Shown: piece by piece, positions 42,077-50,728 of the stretch
Position numbering within the stretch: the stretch's first letter is position 1
How the letters are laid out: each line of letters begins with the position of its first letter
Made by a program: the position numbers and the translations under genes
Notes under the pieces: model-generated
Databases searched by the model: none
What the model was told of the DNA's origin: nothing
What the model saw: the letters and a program-made list of their open reading frames with translations, nothing else
Assembly: GCA_023432405.1 (NCBI GenBank)
Contig: JAEYUQ010000021.1
Location: 25,922-89,921 of the forward strand
Source of the DNA: Actinomycetes bacterium
GTDB taxonomy: Bacteria; Actinomycetota; Actinomycetes; Mycobacteriales; Mycobacteriaceae
Direction: 5' to 3'
Length of the DNA: 64,000 nucleotides

Positions 42077-43951
42077 ATGAAGGGTGCGAAGTTCCGTACG
42101 ACCCCGGTGGCTGGTGTGGCTGTTGCCGTATTGGTTTCTGGTTTGGCGGTGGTTCCGGGTCATGCGGAAGAAACAGGGTTACCACGGCCAACGCAGGCTT
42201 GTCCGCTGGTGCATTTGGTGATGGTGAATGGGTCGGGTGATTCGGCGTTGGGCTTGAAGTCGACCGAGGATTCCGGCTGGATGGCATCCCAGATTGGTTT
42301 TCCATTGACGACGCAGCTTAATGGGAAAGATGCTGATCCGAGTGCGGGTATTTCAGTGGAGGAGGCTGAAGCGGCTCAAGATGGTGAGTTGTCTCCTGCT
42401 GAAGCAGACATGGAGGAGCTTGCCCAGGGGTGGGATGCTCCTGCCGATGTGCGTAGCGACGATGTGTGGCCGTCCACGACGTCTGTAACACCGTCGGTTT
42501 CCGGCGAGCAGACCGTTGAGCCAGTGGAAATTGCTGGTGATGATCTTGTGATTGGGCGTACGTATATTCCCTATCCCAGCTCGATGGGTGGGGCGTATGT
42601 GCCGGTGTACTCGCTGGATAATGCGAAGTCTTATGAGGACTCGGTGGCTATTGGTGTGGAGCGTATGTCGACTGTTCTTGGGCAGTTGCATGACCAGTGT
42701 CCGGATACCAAAGCGTTTTTAGTTGGGTATAGCCAGGGTGCGGAAGTTGCGAGTGCTGTTGCCCGCAAGATTGGCAATGGTGAGGTGTTCCCGGAGGAGG
42801 ACGTGGCTGGTGTGGCTTTGTTTGCTGATCCGACGCGTGACCCGGGGTCTTCTACGGTGGTGTCTGGTGCTTCGGTTCCTGCGGCTGTGCCGGGTACCGA
42901 TGGCGAGTATGTCTCGTCGATGAGTTCGTTTACGTCCCCAGAGCTTGATCGTATGCAAGGTGGTGGTTTGGGGGTTAATCACACGGGTGAGGATTTCGGG
43001 AGTCTTGCTGATCGCACGGTTAGTTGGTGTACTGATGGGGATTTGGTCTGTGATATGCCGGTCGGTGGTGCGTTGAAGGACTTGGTGGTGGGCACGGCTG
43101 AAGGGTTGAACATTACTGATCCTGAGGCGTCGATTGCTGCGGTGTCGGATGTGTTGAATCCTGCGGTGTCGTTTGCGGGTCCTGCTGAGATGACGTCTCC
43201 GATTGATTTCGGGGCTGGTGGTTTTTCGACCACGGACGCGTCGAAGGCAACGAAGCGGTCGCAGCGTTTGTCTGGTCTGCTTGAGTCTGGTTTTGCGGCG
43301 GCTTCTGGTGTGTTGTCGACTGGGGCTGATATTGCTGTTGGTGCGACGGCACCGGAGGATGCTGTTGCTGCCGGTGGTGTGATGGGGCAGGAGGCTGTTG
43401 GTTCTGCTGCTGATGTTGCCGCTGAGATTGCTCGTGATGTGGTTGTGGGTGTGGGCATGATCGGCGGTATGGGGTTTGGTGCAGGCCTGGGTATCGCCCG
43501 GGAAATGATTAGTCCTGCCAATCTTGCGGAGCTTGCTGCTGCGGGGTCTTCTGCGCCGGAGACTGCCGCGTTGGTGGCAGCCCGCCAGTTGCAGAAAGCG
43601 TCGACCAAGGTGTTGACGTCAAAGACTGCTGTGGGACAGTCGGTGAAGGTTTTCGACCAGATGGACGTTTTGGGGTTGAGTCCTGAGGCTGTTAGTGAGG
43701 CTGCGATTCAGTCGGTGACCCATGGCAGTGCTCATGTGTTATATCCGGTTAAGCCGTTGACGGCTGATGGTGGCACCGCTGTTGGTAAGACCCGGGAGTG
43801 GATTACAGCGACTGCTGCTGATCTTGGTAGCCAGACTGCTGCACAGCGGTATGCCTCGGGTGATGCTGGATCGGCGTCTGTGATGCAGTCGTTTAATACC
43901 GACATGGTGGCTAGCTATCTTTCGGGCTGGCTTCACGAGCAAGGAAGGTAA
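42077..43951 (+). CDS. Secreted cutinase-family esterase with large insertion
   Basis: 624 residues, about three times the usual cutinase length. Signal peptide to about residue 30. The alpha/beta-hydrolase features are present: oxyanion strand LVHLVMVNGSGDS (about 44-56), nucleophile elbow GYSQG (Ser219), and WCTDGDLVCD with Asp322 and the conserved Cys pair. The catalytic His expected soon after the Asp is found only near residues 549-553 (THGSAHVLYP), followed by a typical end TAVGKTREWI. About 225 Ala/Gly-rich residues, with a hydrophobic stretch, are thus inserted into the domain. Cutinase-like proteins of Mycobacteriales hydrolyse lipid esters, including trehalose dimycolate in one known case. 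It lies within the T4SS operon. Confidence 0.75.
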   Translation: MKGAKFRTTPVAGVAVAVLVSGLAVVPGHAEETGLPRPTQACPLVHLVMVNGSGDSALGLKSTEDSGWMASQIGFPLTTQLNGKDADPSAGISVEEAEAAQDGELSPAEADMEELAQGWDAPADVRSDDVWPSTTSVTPSVSGEQTVEPVEIAGDDLVIGRTYIPYPSSMGGAYVPVYSLDNAKSYEDSVAIGVERMSTVLGQLHDQCPDTKAFLVGYSQGAEVASAVARKIGNGEVFPEEDVAGVALFADPTRDPGSSTVVSGASVPAAVPGTDGEYVSSMSSFTSPELDRMQGGGLGVNHTGEDFGSLADRTVSWCTDGDLVCDMPVGGALKDLVVGTAEGLNITDPEASIAAVSDVLNPAVSFAGPAEMTSPIDFGAGGFSTTDASKATKRSQRLSGLLESGFAAASGVLSTGADIAVGATAPEDAVAAGGVMGQEAVGSAADVAAEIARDVVVGVGMIGGMGFGAGLGIAREMISPANLAELAAAGSSAPETAALVAARQLQKASTKVLTSKTAVGQSVKVFDQMDVLGLSPEAVSEAAIQSVTHGSAHVLYPVKPLTADGGTAVGKTREWITATAADLGSQTAAQRYASGDAGSASVMQSFNTDMVASYLSGWLHEQGR

Positions 43952-43954
43952 CTG

Positions 43955-44623
43955 ATGGATCCCGTTGAATGCGCAGGTGGTCAGCGTGTCCAGATCCGCC
44001 GCCGCCTGGAGGTCGGGGCCGAGCCGCTGTTTGTGAAACGCGATGAGCTGGACTGGGATCCACTGGTGTGGTTTGTCGGGGCGCACGGTGGGGCTGGCGT
44101 GACGAGTTTGGCGCATGCTATCGCAGCTGCGGGTGATGCTGGCAGGCGGTGGCCTGCGGCGGATCGCTATCCCTGGTGTGTGGTTGTCAGCCGTAGCACC
44201 CTGGCAGGTTTGGAGGCTGCCCATGATGCCGTTTTGCAGGCGAAAGCAGGGTTAGCTGGTGGGTGTCAGGTGCTTGGGCTTGCGGTGGTGGCTGATGCCC
44301 CAGGGGGGTACTCGTCGGTGGTGGAAGAAAAGATCCGGGTGTTAACGAAGTTGACTCCGAATTTGTGGGAGATTGCCTATCAGCCGTGGTGGCGAGATCA
44401 TCTGCCTTCTGAGATCCCGTCGTGGGATCCGCATGACCCAGTGCCAGACGCGCCGGTGAAAAAACGTGGGTGGAGGAAAGGGCAGCACGTTGATGCGTCA
44501 GCGCCGGTGCACCCGTCGGTGTTGTGTATGGGGGAGGCCATTGTGGCCGAGGCGTTAGCGCTGGCGGAATTGCAAGCAGAAACACAGCAGCACAATCACA
44601 ATGTAGAGGAGATTGAACAGTGA
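43955..44623 (+). CDS. DUF6668-type ParA/MinD-like NTPase
   Basis: 222 residues. A deviant P-loop GAHGGAGVTSLAHAI (about 43-57) lacks the usual Lys before the T/S, and TLAGLEAAHDAVLQAKAGLAGG with LGLAVVADAPGG follows like the switch regions of MinD-like ATPases. This is the pattern of DUF6668 proteins encoded in actinobacterial conjugative elements. It is probably cytosolic or membrane-associated, perhaps positioning the secretion apparatus. Its stop overlaps the next gene (GTGA). Confidence 0.65.
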   Translation: MDPVECAGGQRVQIRRRLEVGAEPLFVKRDELDWDPLVWFVGAHGGAGVTSLAHAIAAAGDAGRRWPAADRYPWCVVVSRSTLAGLEAAHDAVLQAKAGLAGGCQVLGLAVVADAPGGYSSVVEEKIRVLTKLTPNLWEIAYQPWWRDHLPSEIPSWDPHDPVPDAPVKKRGWRKGQHVDASAPVHPSVLCMGEAIVAEALALAELQAETQQHNHNVEEIEQ

Positions 44624-44910
44624 ACGTGTGGGACAGATTGAATACCCAGATGCTTTTGGCGCAGATGCCTGGCCAGAATTTGCAGCCGCAGGCCCCGAGT
44701 GGGTTTGGTGAGAAAGTTGATCGAGGGCTGAATTTTGGTATGTATATCGGGCTGGTGATCGCGATTGCCGGTGTGATTGCGGTGGGTGCGTCGATGGTGT
44801 TGTCCAGGCGTGAAGGCACGAGTGAAGAAGCCACAGCCAACGCGCTTCGAGTGGGCATTGGGTGCCTGATTATTGGGTCTGCGGCGTCGATTGTTTCGGC
44901 GTTTCTGTGA
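44620..44910 (+). CDS. Two-helix membrane protein, pilin-like (copy 1)
   Basis: 96 residues with two membrane helices: NFGMYIGLVIAIAGVIAVGA and RVGIGCLIIGSAASIVSAFL, joined by a short charged loop SRREGTSEEAT. Size and topology resemble VirB2/TrbC-type pilins or small T4SS channel subunits. It is coupled by GTGA overlap to the previous gene and by TGATG to the next. It shares a clear pattern with the next gene (MVL-x-R-x-x-G...TA...ALR-h-G-h-G), so the two are tandem paralogues. Confidence 0.6.
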   Translation: MNVWDRLNTQMLLAQMPGQNLQPQAPSGFGEKVDRGLNFGMYIGLVIAIAGVIAVGASMVLSRREGTSEEATANALRVGIGCLIIGSAASIVSAFL

Positions 44911-45185
44911 TGATTCCGACGGTGTTGGCTGCTGAACCGCCTCAAAGTGTTCAGCAGCCCCCTGTGGAAGTGGCTGCTGAGATATGGAAGTGGCTGCAGA
45001 TTACCTTGTTTGTTGTTGATGCGTGCGCGATTGGTGCGGTGATTGCTTTCGGTGCGCTGATGGTGCTCGACAGGGAACGCGGGGAAGCAGTCTCAGCGAC
45101 GACGGCACAGTCCCAAGCACTCCGAATTGGGCTTGGGGTGTTGCTGGCAGCAAACGCGGTGAACTTAGCGCTGTGGTTTGCCTAA
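44910..45185 (+). CDS. Two-helix membrane protein, pilin-like (copy 2)
   Basis: 91 residues from the ATG at 44910, overlapping the previous stop (TGATG). The N-terminus MIPTVLAAEPP is short, then WLQITLFVVDACAIGAVIAF and a second helix RIGLGVLLAANAVNLALWFA. The loop and second helix align with copy 1 (MVLDRERGE...TAQSQALRIGLG against MVLSRREGT...TANALRVGIG). It could be a pilin-like or VirB3-like subunit. Its stop overlaps an upstream ATG of the next frame. Confidence 0.58.
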   Translation: MIPTVLAAEPPQSVQQPPVEVAAEIWKWLQITLFVVDACAIGAVIAFGALMVLDRERGEAVSATTAQSQALRIGLGVLLAANAVNLALWFA

Positions 45186-45223
45186 TGACTACGCAGTTTC
45201 AGTGGAAAGAACAGGAAGAAGAC

Positions 45224-45823
45224 ATGCGGAAACGACTGAGTGTAGTGATTCTTGCAGTTTCAGCGATGCTGGCGGGGTGCACAGGTGGTGGCGGTGAAGC
45301 AGTGGACACGGCGGCAGCCCCTGTAGGGGTGGTATGGGGTCAACAAGCGGGAGTAAGACTTCCTGTGGCGTCGGCCGATGATGGTCCCGGGGTGCTCGAA
45401 CCGGTGCCGCACCAATTCGCCCATACACCTCAAGGGGCGGTGATGGCCGCGATGATTACCCAGGTGTGGATGGCAACAGCCAGTGATGATCAATGGACTG
45501 ATGTGTCCAATTTGATGTTGGCCCCCTCCCCGGGGAGGGATCAGTGGGCCCAAGGTCGTGTGCTGATGAGCGTTGACGGGGTTGCAAAAAACCCGCCAGT
45601 GTATCGGGGTTTTCAGATGGTGGATTACACCGACGAGCAGGCGTTGATTGGGTTGCTTGCCGAGTATCCCGATGTTGGATTGGCGGTCTATCCCACCCAG
45701 CTGGCGTGGATGAATGACACGTGGAAGGTGGTTTTGCCCACGCTTGATGAAGCTCCCGATATCACCCCGGTTGACTCGACTGACGGTTTTACGCTTTTCG
45801 GTCCTGAAAGCAAGGAGCAGTAA
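45224..45823 (+). CDS. Conjugation-associated lipoprotein
   Basis: 199 residues from the ATG at 45224, chosen because GGAAGAAG precedes it and the protein then has a short signal peptide ending in lipobox LAGC; the in-frame ATG at 45185 would add 13 hydrophilic residues. The mature protein is of unknown family, with PVPHQFAHTPQGAVMAAMITQVWM near 60-80 and an Asp-rich end. It probably sits on the outer membrane face as a structural or assembly factor. Its stop overlaps the next ATG (TAATG). Confidence 0.65.
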   Translation: MRKRLSVVILAVSAMLAGCTGGGGEAVDTAAAPVGVVWGQQAGVRLPVASADDGPGVLEPVPHQFAHTPQGAVMAAMITQVWMATASDDQWTDVSNLMLAPSPGRDQWAQGRVLMSVDGVAKNPPVYRGFQMVDYTDEQALIGLLAEYPDVGLAVYPTQLAWMNDTWKVVLPTLDEAPDITPVDSTDGFTLFGPESKEQ

Positions 45824-46719
45824 TGGTTGCGGTTTTCTTAGACAGGCGGGTGGTGGCGTGTGCTGTGGTGAGCGCTGTTCTGCTGGTTGGGTGTGGGTCA
45901 GAAACTGAATCGCAACCTGTCGAGCAGGCTGCACCGTCTACGGTGACGGAGACGGTGGTCGGTGGTGCTGGGCGCCTGGGGTCGATCGAAGAGCGTGCTG
46001 GTGGGGCGAGTGTTGATGGTGATCGGCGCTCGTGGACGGATCCGTATCTCAGACTTGATGATGCCCAGCATGCTGTGCCTGGTCGGTATTCCACGGAGCT
46101 CTACGGCACCCGCCCGGTATGGACTCCGGTGGATCCCTTGGGGGATCTTCCGGCCAAAAACGATCTCAAAGACGGAATGGAAAAGTGTTCCGATCCGACC
46201 GTGACGCTTGCGGGCAAGACACAGATCCAATATGTGAAGGCTCGGTATTTGGTTGTCAATAGCCAAGCGGGTCCTACGACGATGAAAGACGGCGTGCCAG
46301 GCGGGTATGCCCACTCTGTTGATGGTGCGGTCGTCGCAGCATTGAACCAACTCGGCTATGGCTTCCCCGATCGCTCCGATGAGGTTGGAGACAACGTAGT
46401 GGATGCGTTGTGGTCAACGAGTGCTTCGACGATGAGGGACAATCCGAAGCGTGAGGGGTGGCCGAGTGAGCCGTATATGCGTCCTCGGTTGGTGCTGCCT
46501 ATGCATTTTTTCCGGATTGCGAGCTGTACCGATGATGCCGTGGTAGTCCAAGTCGGTCTGGATGGGACAGATGATGAGCCGGGTGTTGGCGCTGAGATCC
46601 CATTGTTTTGGCGTGATGGTGATTGGCATGCGGATTTCACAGGGACTGCAGATCAGCGGTATAACAACACGCCTGCCCCTGAGCATTGGCCGGACAAGCA
46701 CGAGGTGCGGTATTCATGA
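45823..46719 (+). CDS. Conjugation-associated lipoprotein
   Basis: 298 residues. Signal peptide with lipobox LLVGC (Cys about 24). A Ser/Thr/Glu-rich linker is followed by a folded region with KAGYAHS-like SVDGAVVAALNQLGYG (about 166-182) and a Trp-rich end. The sequence VDGAVVAALNQ resembles AQGAVMAAMITQ of the preceding lipoprotein, suggesting a shared fold in the two outer proteins. No family name is recognised. ATGA overlap with the next gene. Confidence 0.6.
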   Translation: MVAVFLDRRVVACAVVSAVLLVGCGSETESQPVEQAAPSTVTETVVGGAGRLGSIEERAGGASVDGDRRSWTDPYLRLDDAQHAVPGRYSTELYGTRPVWTPVDPLGDLPAKNDLKDGMEKCSDPTVTLAGKTQIQYVKARYLVVNSQAGPTTMKDGVPGGYAHSVDGAVVAALNQLGYGFPDRSDEVGDNVVDALWSTSASTMRDNPKREGWPSEPYMRPRLVLPMHFFRIASCTDDAVVVQVGLDGTDDEPGVGAEIPLFWRDGDWHADFTGTADQRYNNTPAPEHWPDKHEVRYS

Positions 46720-48389
46720 TCGTGATCCTTCGGCGTCTCGCTGCTGTTCTGGCCGTCGTATTGATCGCGATCATTACGGCGAGCTCTGCGTTTGCGCAGC
46801 CTCAGTCCACCGGCGACAAGGTGTATGCGGAGTGTCGTTCTCGCGCGTACGACTCGGCCGCCTATTCGCAGCTCAGGAAGGACGGCGTCATCGAAGATGA
46901 CTCGTTTCTTACAACGGAGAAGGAAATTCAGGAGGCAAAAAAGCAGCATCCTGAGGAGTTTGCACGCCTTGCAGAGCATTATGAACAAGACCAGGGCACT
47001 GGCAGCAAACTTGGGCGTACCCTCGATTCGTTTGGCTGCCAGTTAGAAAAGCCCTTCGATATTGTTGGGGATAAAGTATCGAAGTTTTGGAAAGACCCTT
47101 TTGGTAAGTTCGTGCAGGCCATGCTGGAGGGCAACGCGCAGGCCTTGGAAACGGTGCTTACGCTGTGGACGGATTATCGGATTGATAAGGCGGCGCTGAA
47201 CGCTAATGTGCAGGGGGTTAAAAACATTGTCTATGCGGTCAGTGGTTTTGCGCTGATCGCGTCGATCATTGTTGGCGGGGGACGCATTGCTGCGTCTCGG
47301 CGTATGGGGCTGGCCGATGGGGTGGAAGATCTTGGCCGCACGATCGGCGCGTATCTGATCTACTCGCTGTTGGTGGTTCCAGCAATTGCTGGTGGGGTGA
47401 TTGCCAGCGATGCGCTGGGGGATTGGATTATGGCCAGTTTTGGCACCAATCCGCAGGACACGTTTGCCATTGCGCAATTTGATGGGGTTGACCTGGGTCC
47501 TGTGTTCACGTTTTGCATGGTGTTGGTTGCCTTAGCCGGCTCGGTGGTGCAAATCGTTGCGCTGGCGGTGCGCGCGTTGCTGTTGCCGTTGGCGGCCGGC
47601 TTGACGCCGCTGATGGCGGCGTTGAGTTTTACTCAAACTGGCAAGGCTGGTTTGCAGCACATTACCGCGTGGATGATTGCGGCGGTGATTTTCAAGCCAG
47701 TGTCAGCGTTGCTGTACTGCGTGATGTTTTGGTGGGCGACGAATGCTGATGATTCGTTGATTTCAACGCTTGTGACCACGGTGATGGTGGGTGCTGCTGG
47801 TCTGATTGCTCCGGCGTTGGTGCGCAGCATTGTTCCTGCACTGGCCCAGGCCGGTGGAGGGGGTGCGGCCCCGGTCATGGCCGGGGGTGCTGCTGTGCTT
47901 GGTACTGCAGGTGGCTTTGCGGCGGGTGTTGCTGGGGTTATGGGTAGTGCGGGCAAGGCTGCTGCCGGTGCGGCTGGGCGATCCGGGGCGTCTGGTAGTT
48001 CCGGTTTGGCTGGTGCTTCGATAAGTGCTGGTGCACCGCGTGGCGGTGGTGGTGTTAGTGGTGGTGGCAGCCCGTCCCAGGCGGCACAGCCGCAGGGTGC
48101 TGCTCCTAGTGGCGGTGGTTCCGGCGGTGGCACAGGTGGGATTTCTCAGGCAGCTCAGCCGCAGGGTGCGGCTGTTGGTGGTGGCAGGGTTTCCCAGGCG
48201 GCTGGTGTTGCGAAGCGTGTTGGATCCCGTGTTGCGCAGTCCGGAGGTGGTGTGGCCAATGGTGCAGCTGTGGGATTGCGGGCTACTGGTGTGGTGGCGA
48301 CTACAGCTGCGCGTGGTGTTCAGCATGTTCAAGGCATTTTGGATGACTCTCTCGGAGCCGGTGGCTATCACGGGCAAATTCCGAGGTAG
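46716..48389 (+). CDS. VirB6/TrbL-like polytopic channel protein
   Basis: 557 residues from the ATG at 46716 (overlapping the previous stop). Signal-like first helix, a periplasm-type region of about 120 residues, then six or so helices (IVYAVSGFALIASIIVGGG, IGAYLIYSLLVVPAIAGGV, FCMVLVALAGSVVQIVALAV, and others) followed by TPLMAALSFTQTGKAGLQ, as in TrbL/VirB6. The last 170 residues are Gly/Ala/Ser-rich with two SQAAQPQGAA repeats, probably cytosolic and disordered. Likely the inner-membrane translocation channel. Confidence 0.72.
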   Translation: MIVILRRLAAVLAVVLIAIITASSAFAQPQSTGDKVYAECRSRAYDSAAYSQLRKDGVIEDDSFLTTEKEIQEAKKQHPEEFARLAEHYEQDQGTGSKLGRTLDSFGCQLEKPFDIVGDKVSKFWKDPFGKFVQAMLEGNAQALETVLTLWTDYRIDKAALNANVQGVKNIVYAVSGFALIASIIVGGGRIAASRRMGLADGVEDLGRTIGAYLIYSLLVVPAIAGGVIASDALGDWIMASFGTNPQDTFAIAQFDGVDLGPVFTFCMVLVALAGSVVQIVALAVRALLLPLAAGLTPLMAALSFTQTGKAGLQHITAWMIAAVIFKPVSALLYCVMFWWATNADDSLISTLVTTVMVGAAGLIAPALVRSIVPALAQAGGGGAAPVMAGGAAVLGTAGGFAAGVAGVMGSAGKAAAGAAGRSGASGSSGLAGASISAGAPRGGGGVSGGGSPSQAAQPQGAAPSGGGSGGGTGGISQAAQPQGAAVGGGRVSQAAGVAKRVGSRVAQSGGGVANGAAVGLRATGVVATTAARGVQHVQGILDDSLGAGGYHGQIPR

Positions 48390-48413
48390 GCAGGATATAA
48401 GGGGACAACTGAG

Positions 48414-49877
48414 ATGGACATTCCAGTTTTTTCGCTCGGCCAGCCTTCACGGCGTACCGGCTTGGGTGGTTATTCGATGAAGACCACGGTGGTCGGTGGT
48501 GTTGGGTTTGTGGCCATGTTGTTGATGTTTATGGCCGGCCAGCGCACGTTTGCGTTTACCGTGATCGCACCGATCACGCTGGTGTTGCTGGCGTTGGTGA
48601 CGTTTCGGGTTGGTGGTCGGTCCTTGGCCACGTCGCTACAGATGATGGGTCAAGACGCAAGGCGTCGCCATCGTGGCGAGGATGTGTATATTGCTGGTCG
48701 TCTGTCACAGGTTCCTGGTGGCACCTACAAGCTGCCGGGCACGTTGGCACGTACAGAGCTTTTAGAGGGCATTGACGGTAATGGCAACGCGTTTGGGGTG
48801 GTTTACGATCGGCCACGCCGTGAGGCCACAGTGCTGCTTGATACGCAATTGTCTGGGCAGACAGCCATGACCCAGGCCGAGCGTAATGCGCAGACCGCTC
48901 ATTGGGGCAGGTGGCTGGCAGGATTGTCGATGCCGGGTGACGTTGTCAGTGCTGCCACGGTTGTTGCCACGCGCCCTGGTTCTGGTGCGCTGGTGCGTGG
49001 TGAGGTAGCGGCCACGGTGCATGATGATGCCCCGTGGATTGCCCGCCAGGTGCAGGCAGAAGCGGCGGCCACGTTGGTGGGCGGTGTGCCGGAGATTGAA
49101 GCGCACATTGCTGTGACGATTAAGGTGCGCGGCACGAACTCTGATGACGAATTCCTTGATGTGTTGGGCACACGCTTGCCTGGCATGTATGAAGATCTGC
49201 AGTGGGCGGGTATATTGGCCAGACCTATGTCGGCGTCGGATGTGGTTGGGCGTGTTCACGCCCGGTTTTGTCCTTCTACTGAGGCTGATCTTGAGGCGAT
49301 GGGGGTGCTGGGGATTGACCATAATGTGGCGTGGGAGGACGCGGGGCCTCAGGTTGCTGTGACCAGGCGTGGCGAGTATTGCCATGAACAGGTCAAGTCG
49401 GTGACGTGGGAGATGGGGCAGGCGCCTCGTTCAACGTTTGAGGATCATATTTTGCAGGGTTTGATTGCTCCGCATCCGCGTGTGGAGCGCAAGCGTGTGT
49501 GCCTGGTGTATAGGCCTTTTGACGCGGGCAAGGGTGCCTCCAAGGTAGAAGCCGAGCACAAGGATGCTTTGGTGGCGGCGAACTCGTCGAAAAAGATTCG
49601 GTCAGCATCTGCTGAGCTTCGGTTAGAGCACACGGAGGCAGCCCGGCGTGCACAGGCGCGTGGTGCACAGTTGGGCCAATACAGCTTGTTTGTCACGGCA
49701 ACGGTTGATCGTGATGGTGATCTTCGCCGGTTGCGCCACGATGTTGAACAGCTTGGTGCTGGCTGTTCGATTGTGTTGCGCCCGATGACCTATCAGCAGG
49801 ATGCAGGGTTTATCACCTCGCTGGGTGTGGGGCAGATTCCGTGGTCGAAGCCGTCGACGGCACAGGTGGCGAACTGA
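48414..49877 (+). CDS. SCO6880-family conjugation protein
   Basis: 487 residues with AAGGGGAC upstream. Two N-terminal membrane helices (TTVVGGVGFVAMLLMFMAG, FTVIAPITLVLLALVTF), then a large soluble part. It has the arrangement of the actinobacterial SCO6880 family: YKLPGTLARTELLEGIDGNG and APHPRVERKRVCLVYRPFDAG, with a conserved Arg-rich helix (LEHTEAARRAQARGAQ). These proteins accompany VirB4-like ATPases in Gram-positive conjugation systems. It precedes the ATPase by one gene and overlaps the next start (TGATG). Confidence 0.7.
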   Translation: MDIPVFSLGQPSRRTGLGGYSMKTTVVGGVGFVAMLLMFMAGQRTFAFTVIAPITLVLLALVTFRVGGRSLATSLQMMGQDARRRHRGEDVYIAGRLSQVPGGTYKLPGTLARTELLEGIDGNGNAFGVVYDRPRREATVLLDTQLSGQTAMTQAERNAQTAHWGRWLAGLSMPGDVVSAATVVATRPGSGALVRGEVAATVHDDAPWIARQVQAEAAATLVGGVPEIEAHIAVTIKVRGTNSDDEFLDVLGTRLPGMYEDLQWAGILARPMSASDVVGRVHARFCPSTEADLEAMGVLGIDHNVAWEDAGPQVAVTRRGEYCHEQVKSVTWEMGQAPRSTFEDHILQGLIAPHPRVERKRVCLVYRPFDAGKGASKVEAEHKDALVAANSSKKIRSASAELRLEHTEAARRAQARGAQLGQYSLFVTATVDRDGDLRRLRHDVEQLGAGCSIVLRPMTYQQDAGFITSLGVGQIPWSKPSTAQVAN

Positions 49878-50728
49878 TGATGGTTGTGAAAAAGAAAACG
49901 GGTACGACCAAAAAGCAGCGCGGCGTGCTGGATGGTAGCGATCTTATTGAGCTGAGGGATGCCTTGGGCTTTGAGGTGGCAGGGTTGGTTGTTCCGGGGC
50001 CACGGCACCGGCTGCAACTTGCAGGCACGGTGGGCCACGATGCGCAGCCGGATTGGCTGGCCTGCCTGTGCGCCTTGGAGTTTACTACGGTGGTGAGCTG
50101 GCATGTTGATGCGCAGCATTCACATTTTGGGTTGTCGGTGCCGTTGGTGTCCAAGCAGCAGCGCAACGCTCCAGCACAGGTTCTTGCTGATGTTGCTGGG
50201 GATGCAGAGCAGATTCGTCGTGTTATCGGCCATGACGGGGGGATGTGGTCGAGAAGTCAGTGGTGTGCGCAGCTGGCGTGGATGCTGGGGACACAGGGCA
50301 GTTGGCCTGCCGTGTGTGAGCGCACTGTGCGTGTTGATGCCGAGCTGGTGCACCATGAGGATTGTGTGGAGGCCATCGTGATGGTGGCGTGCGGAGATGA
50401 TCCTGCCCATGATGATGCTCTTGCCGCGTTGCACGCGTGGGTGTTGGGGCAGGCTAACACCCGCTTGACGGTGATTGCTCGTCCCTTTGATGTGGGCACT
50501 GGTGCCAAACAGGTCGCGTTGGTGGTGGGTCGGTGCCCGGATGCGCGTCAGGCTGCGGTGTGGGTGTCAGAGGTGTTTGTGGCGCTGCCGTCGGAGGTTC
50601 GGTTGTGGGGCAGGCGTGCCCGTGGGCGGATGGCCGCGCATTGGTGGTCGTCGTGGCCGCTGGGCTTGTGGGCGTTTGACGAGATTACTGACAGTGATAT
50701 TGCGGCAGTACGAAAGGCGTTGTCATGA
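49877..50728 (+). CDS. Unknown protein coupled to SCO6880 and VirB4-like genes
   Basis: 283 residues from the ATG at 49877, inside the previous stop. There is no membrane segment or signal peptide. Basic N-terminus (KKKTGTTKKQRG), then alternating strands and helices with several His/Trp residues, and a Trp-rich end (MAAHWWSSWPLGLWAFDEIT). The lengths and position suggest it is a structural partner that in other systems may be fused to SCO6880 or VirB4. I recognise no family. ATGA overlap with the next gene. Confidence 0.55.
   Translation: MMVVKKKTGTTKKQRGVLDGSDLIELRDALGFEVAGLVVPGPRHRLQLAGTVGHDAQPDWLACLCALEFTTVVSWHVDAQHSHFGLSVPLVSKQQRNAPAQVLADVAGDAEQIRRVIGHDGGMWSRSQWCAQLAWMLGTQGSWPAVCERTVRVDAELVHHEDCVEAIVMVACGDDPAHDDALAALHAWVLGQANTRLTVIARPFDVGTGAKQVALVVGRCPDARQAAVWVSEVFVALPSEVRLWGRRARGRMAAHWWSSWPLGLWAFDEITDSDIAAVRKALS

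Noticed and set aside
42979..43608. 209-codon minus-strand frame
   Set aside because: Antisense to the Ala/Gly-rich insertion of the cutinase; low-complexity shadow.
47633..48377. Long low-complexity minus-strand frames
   Set aside because: Complement of the Gly/Ala-rich tail of the VirB6-like gene; no independent support.
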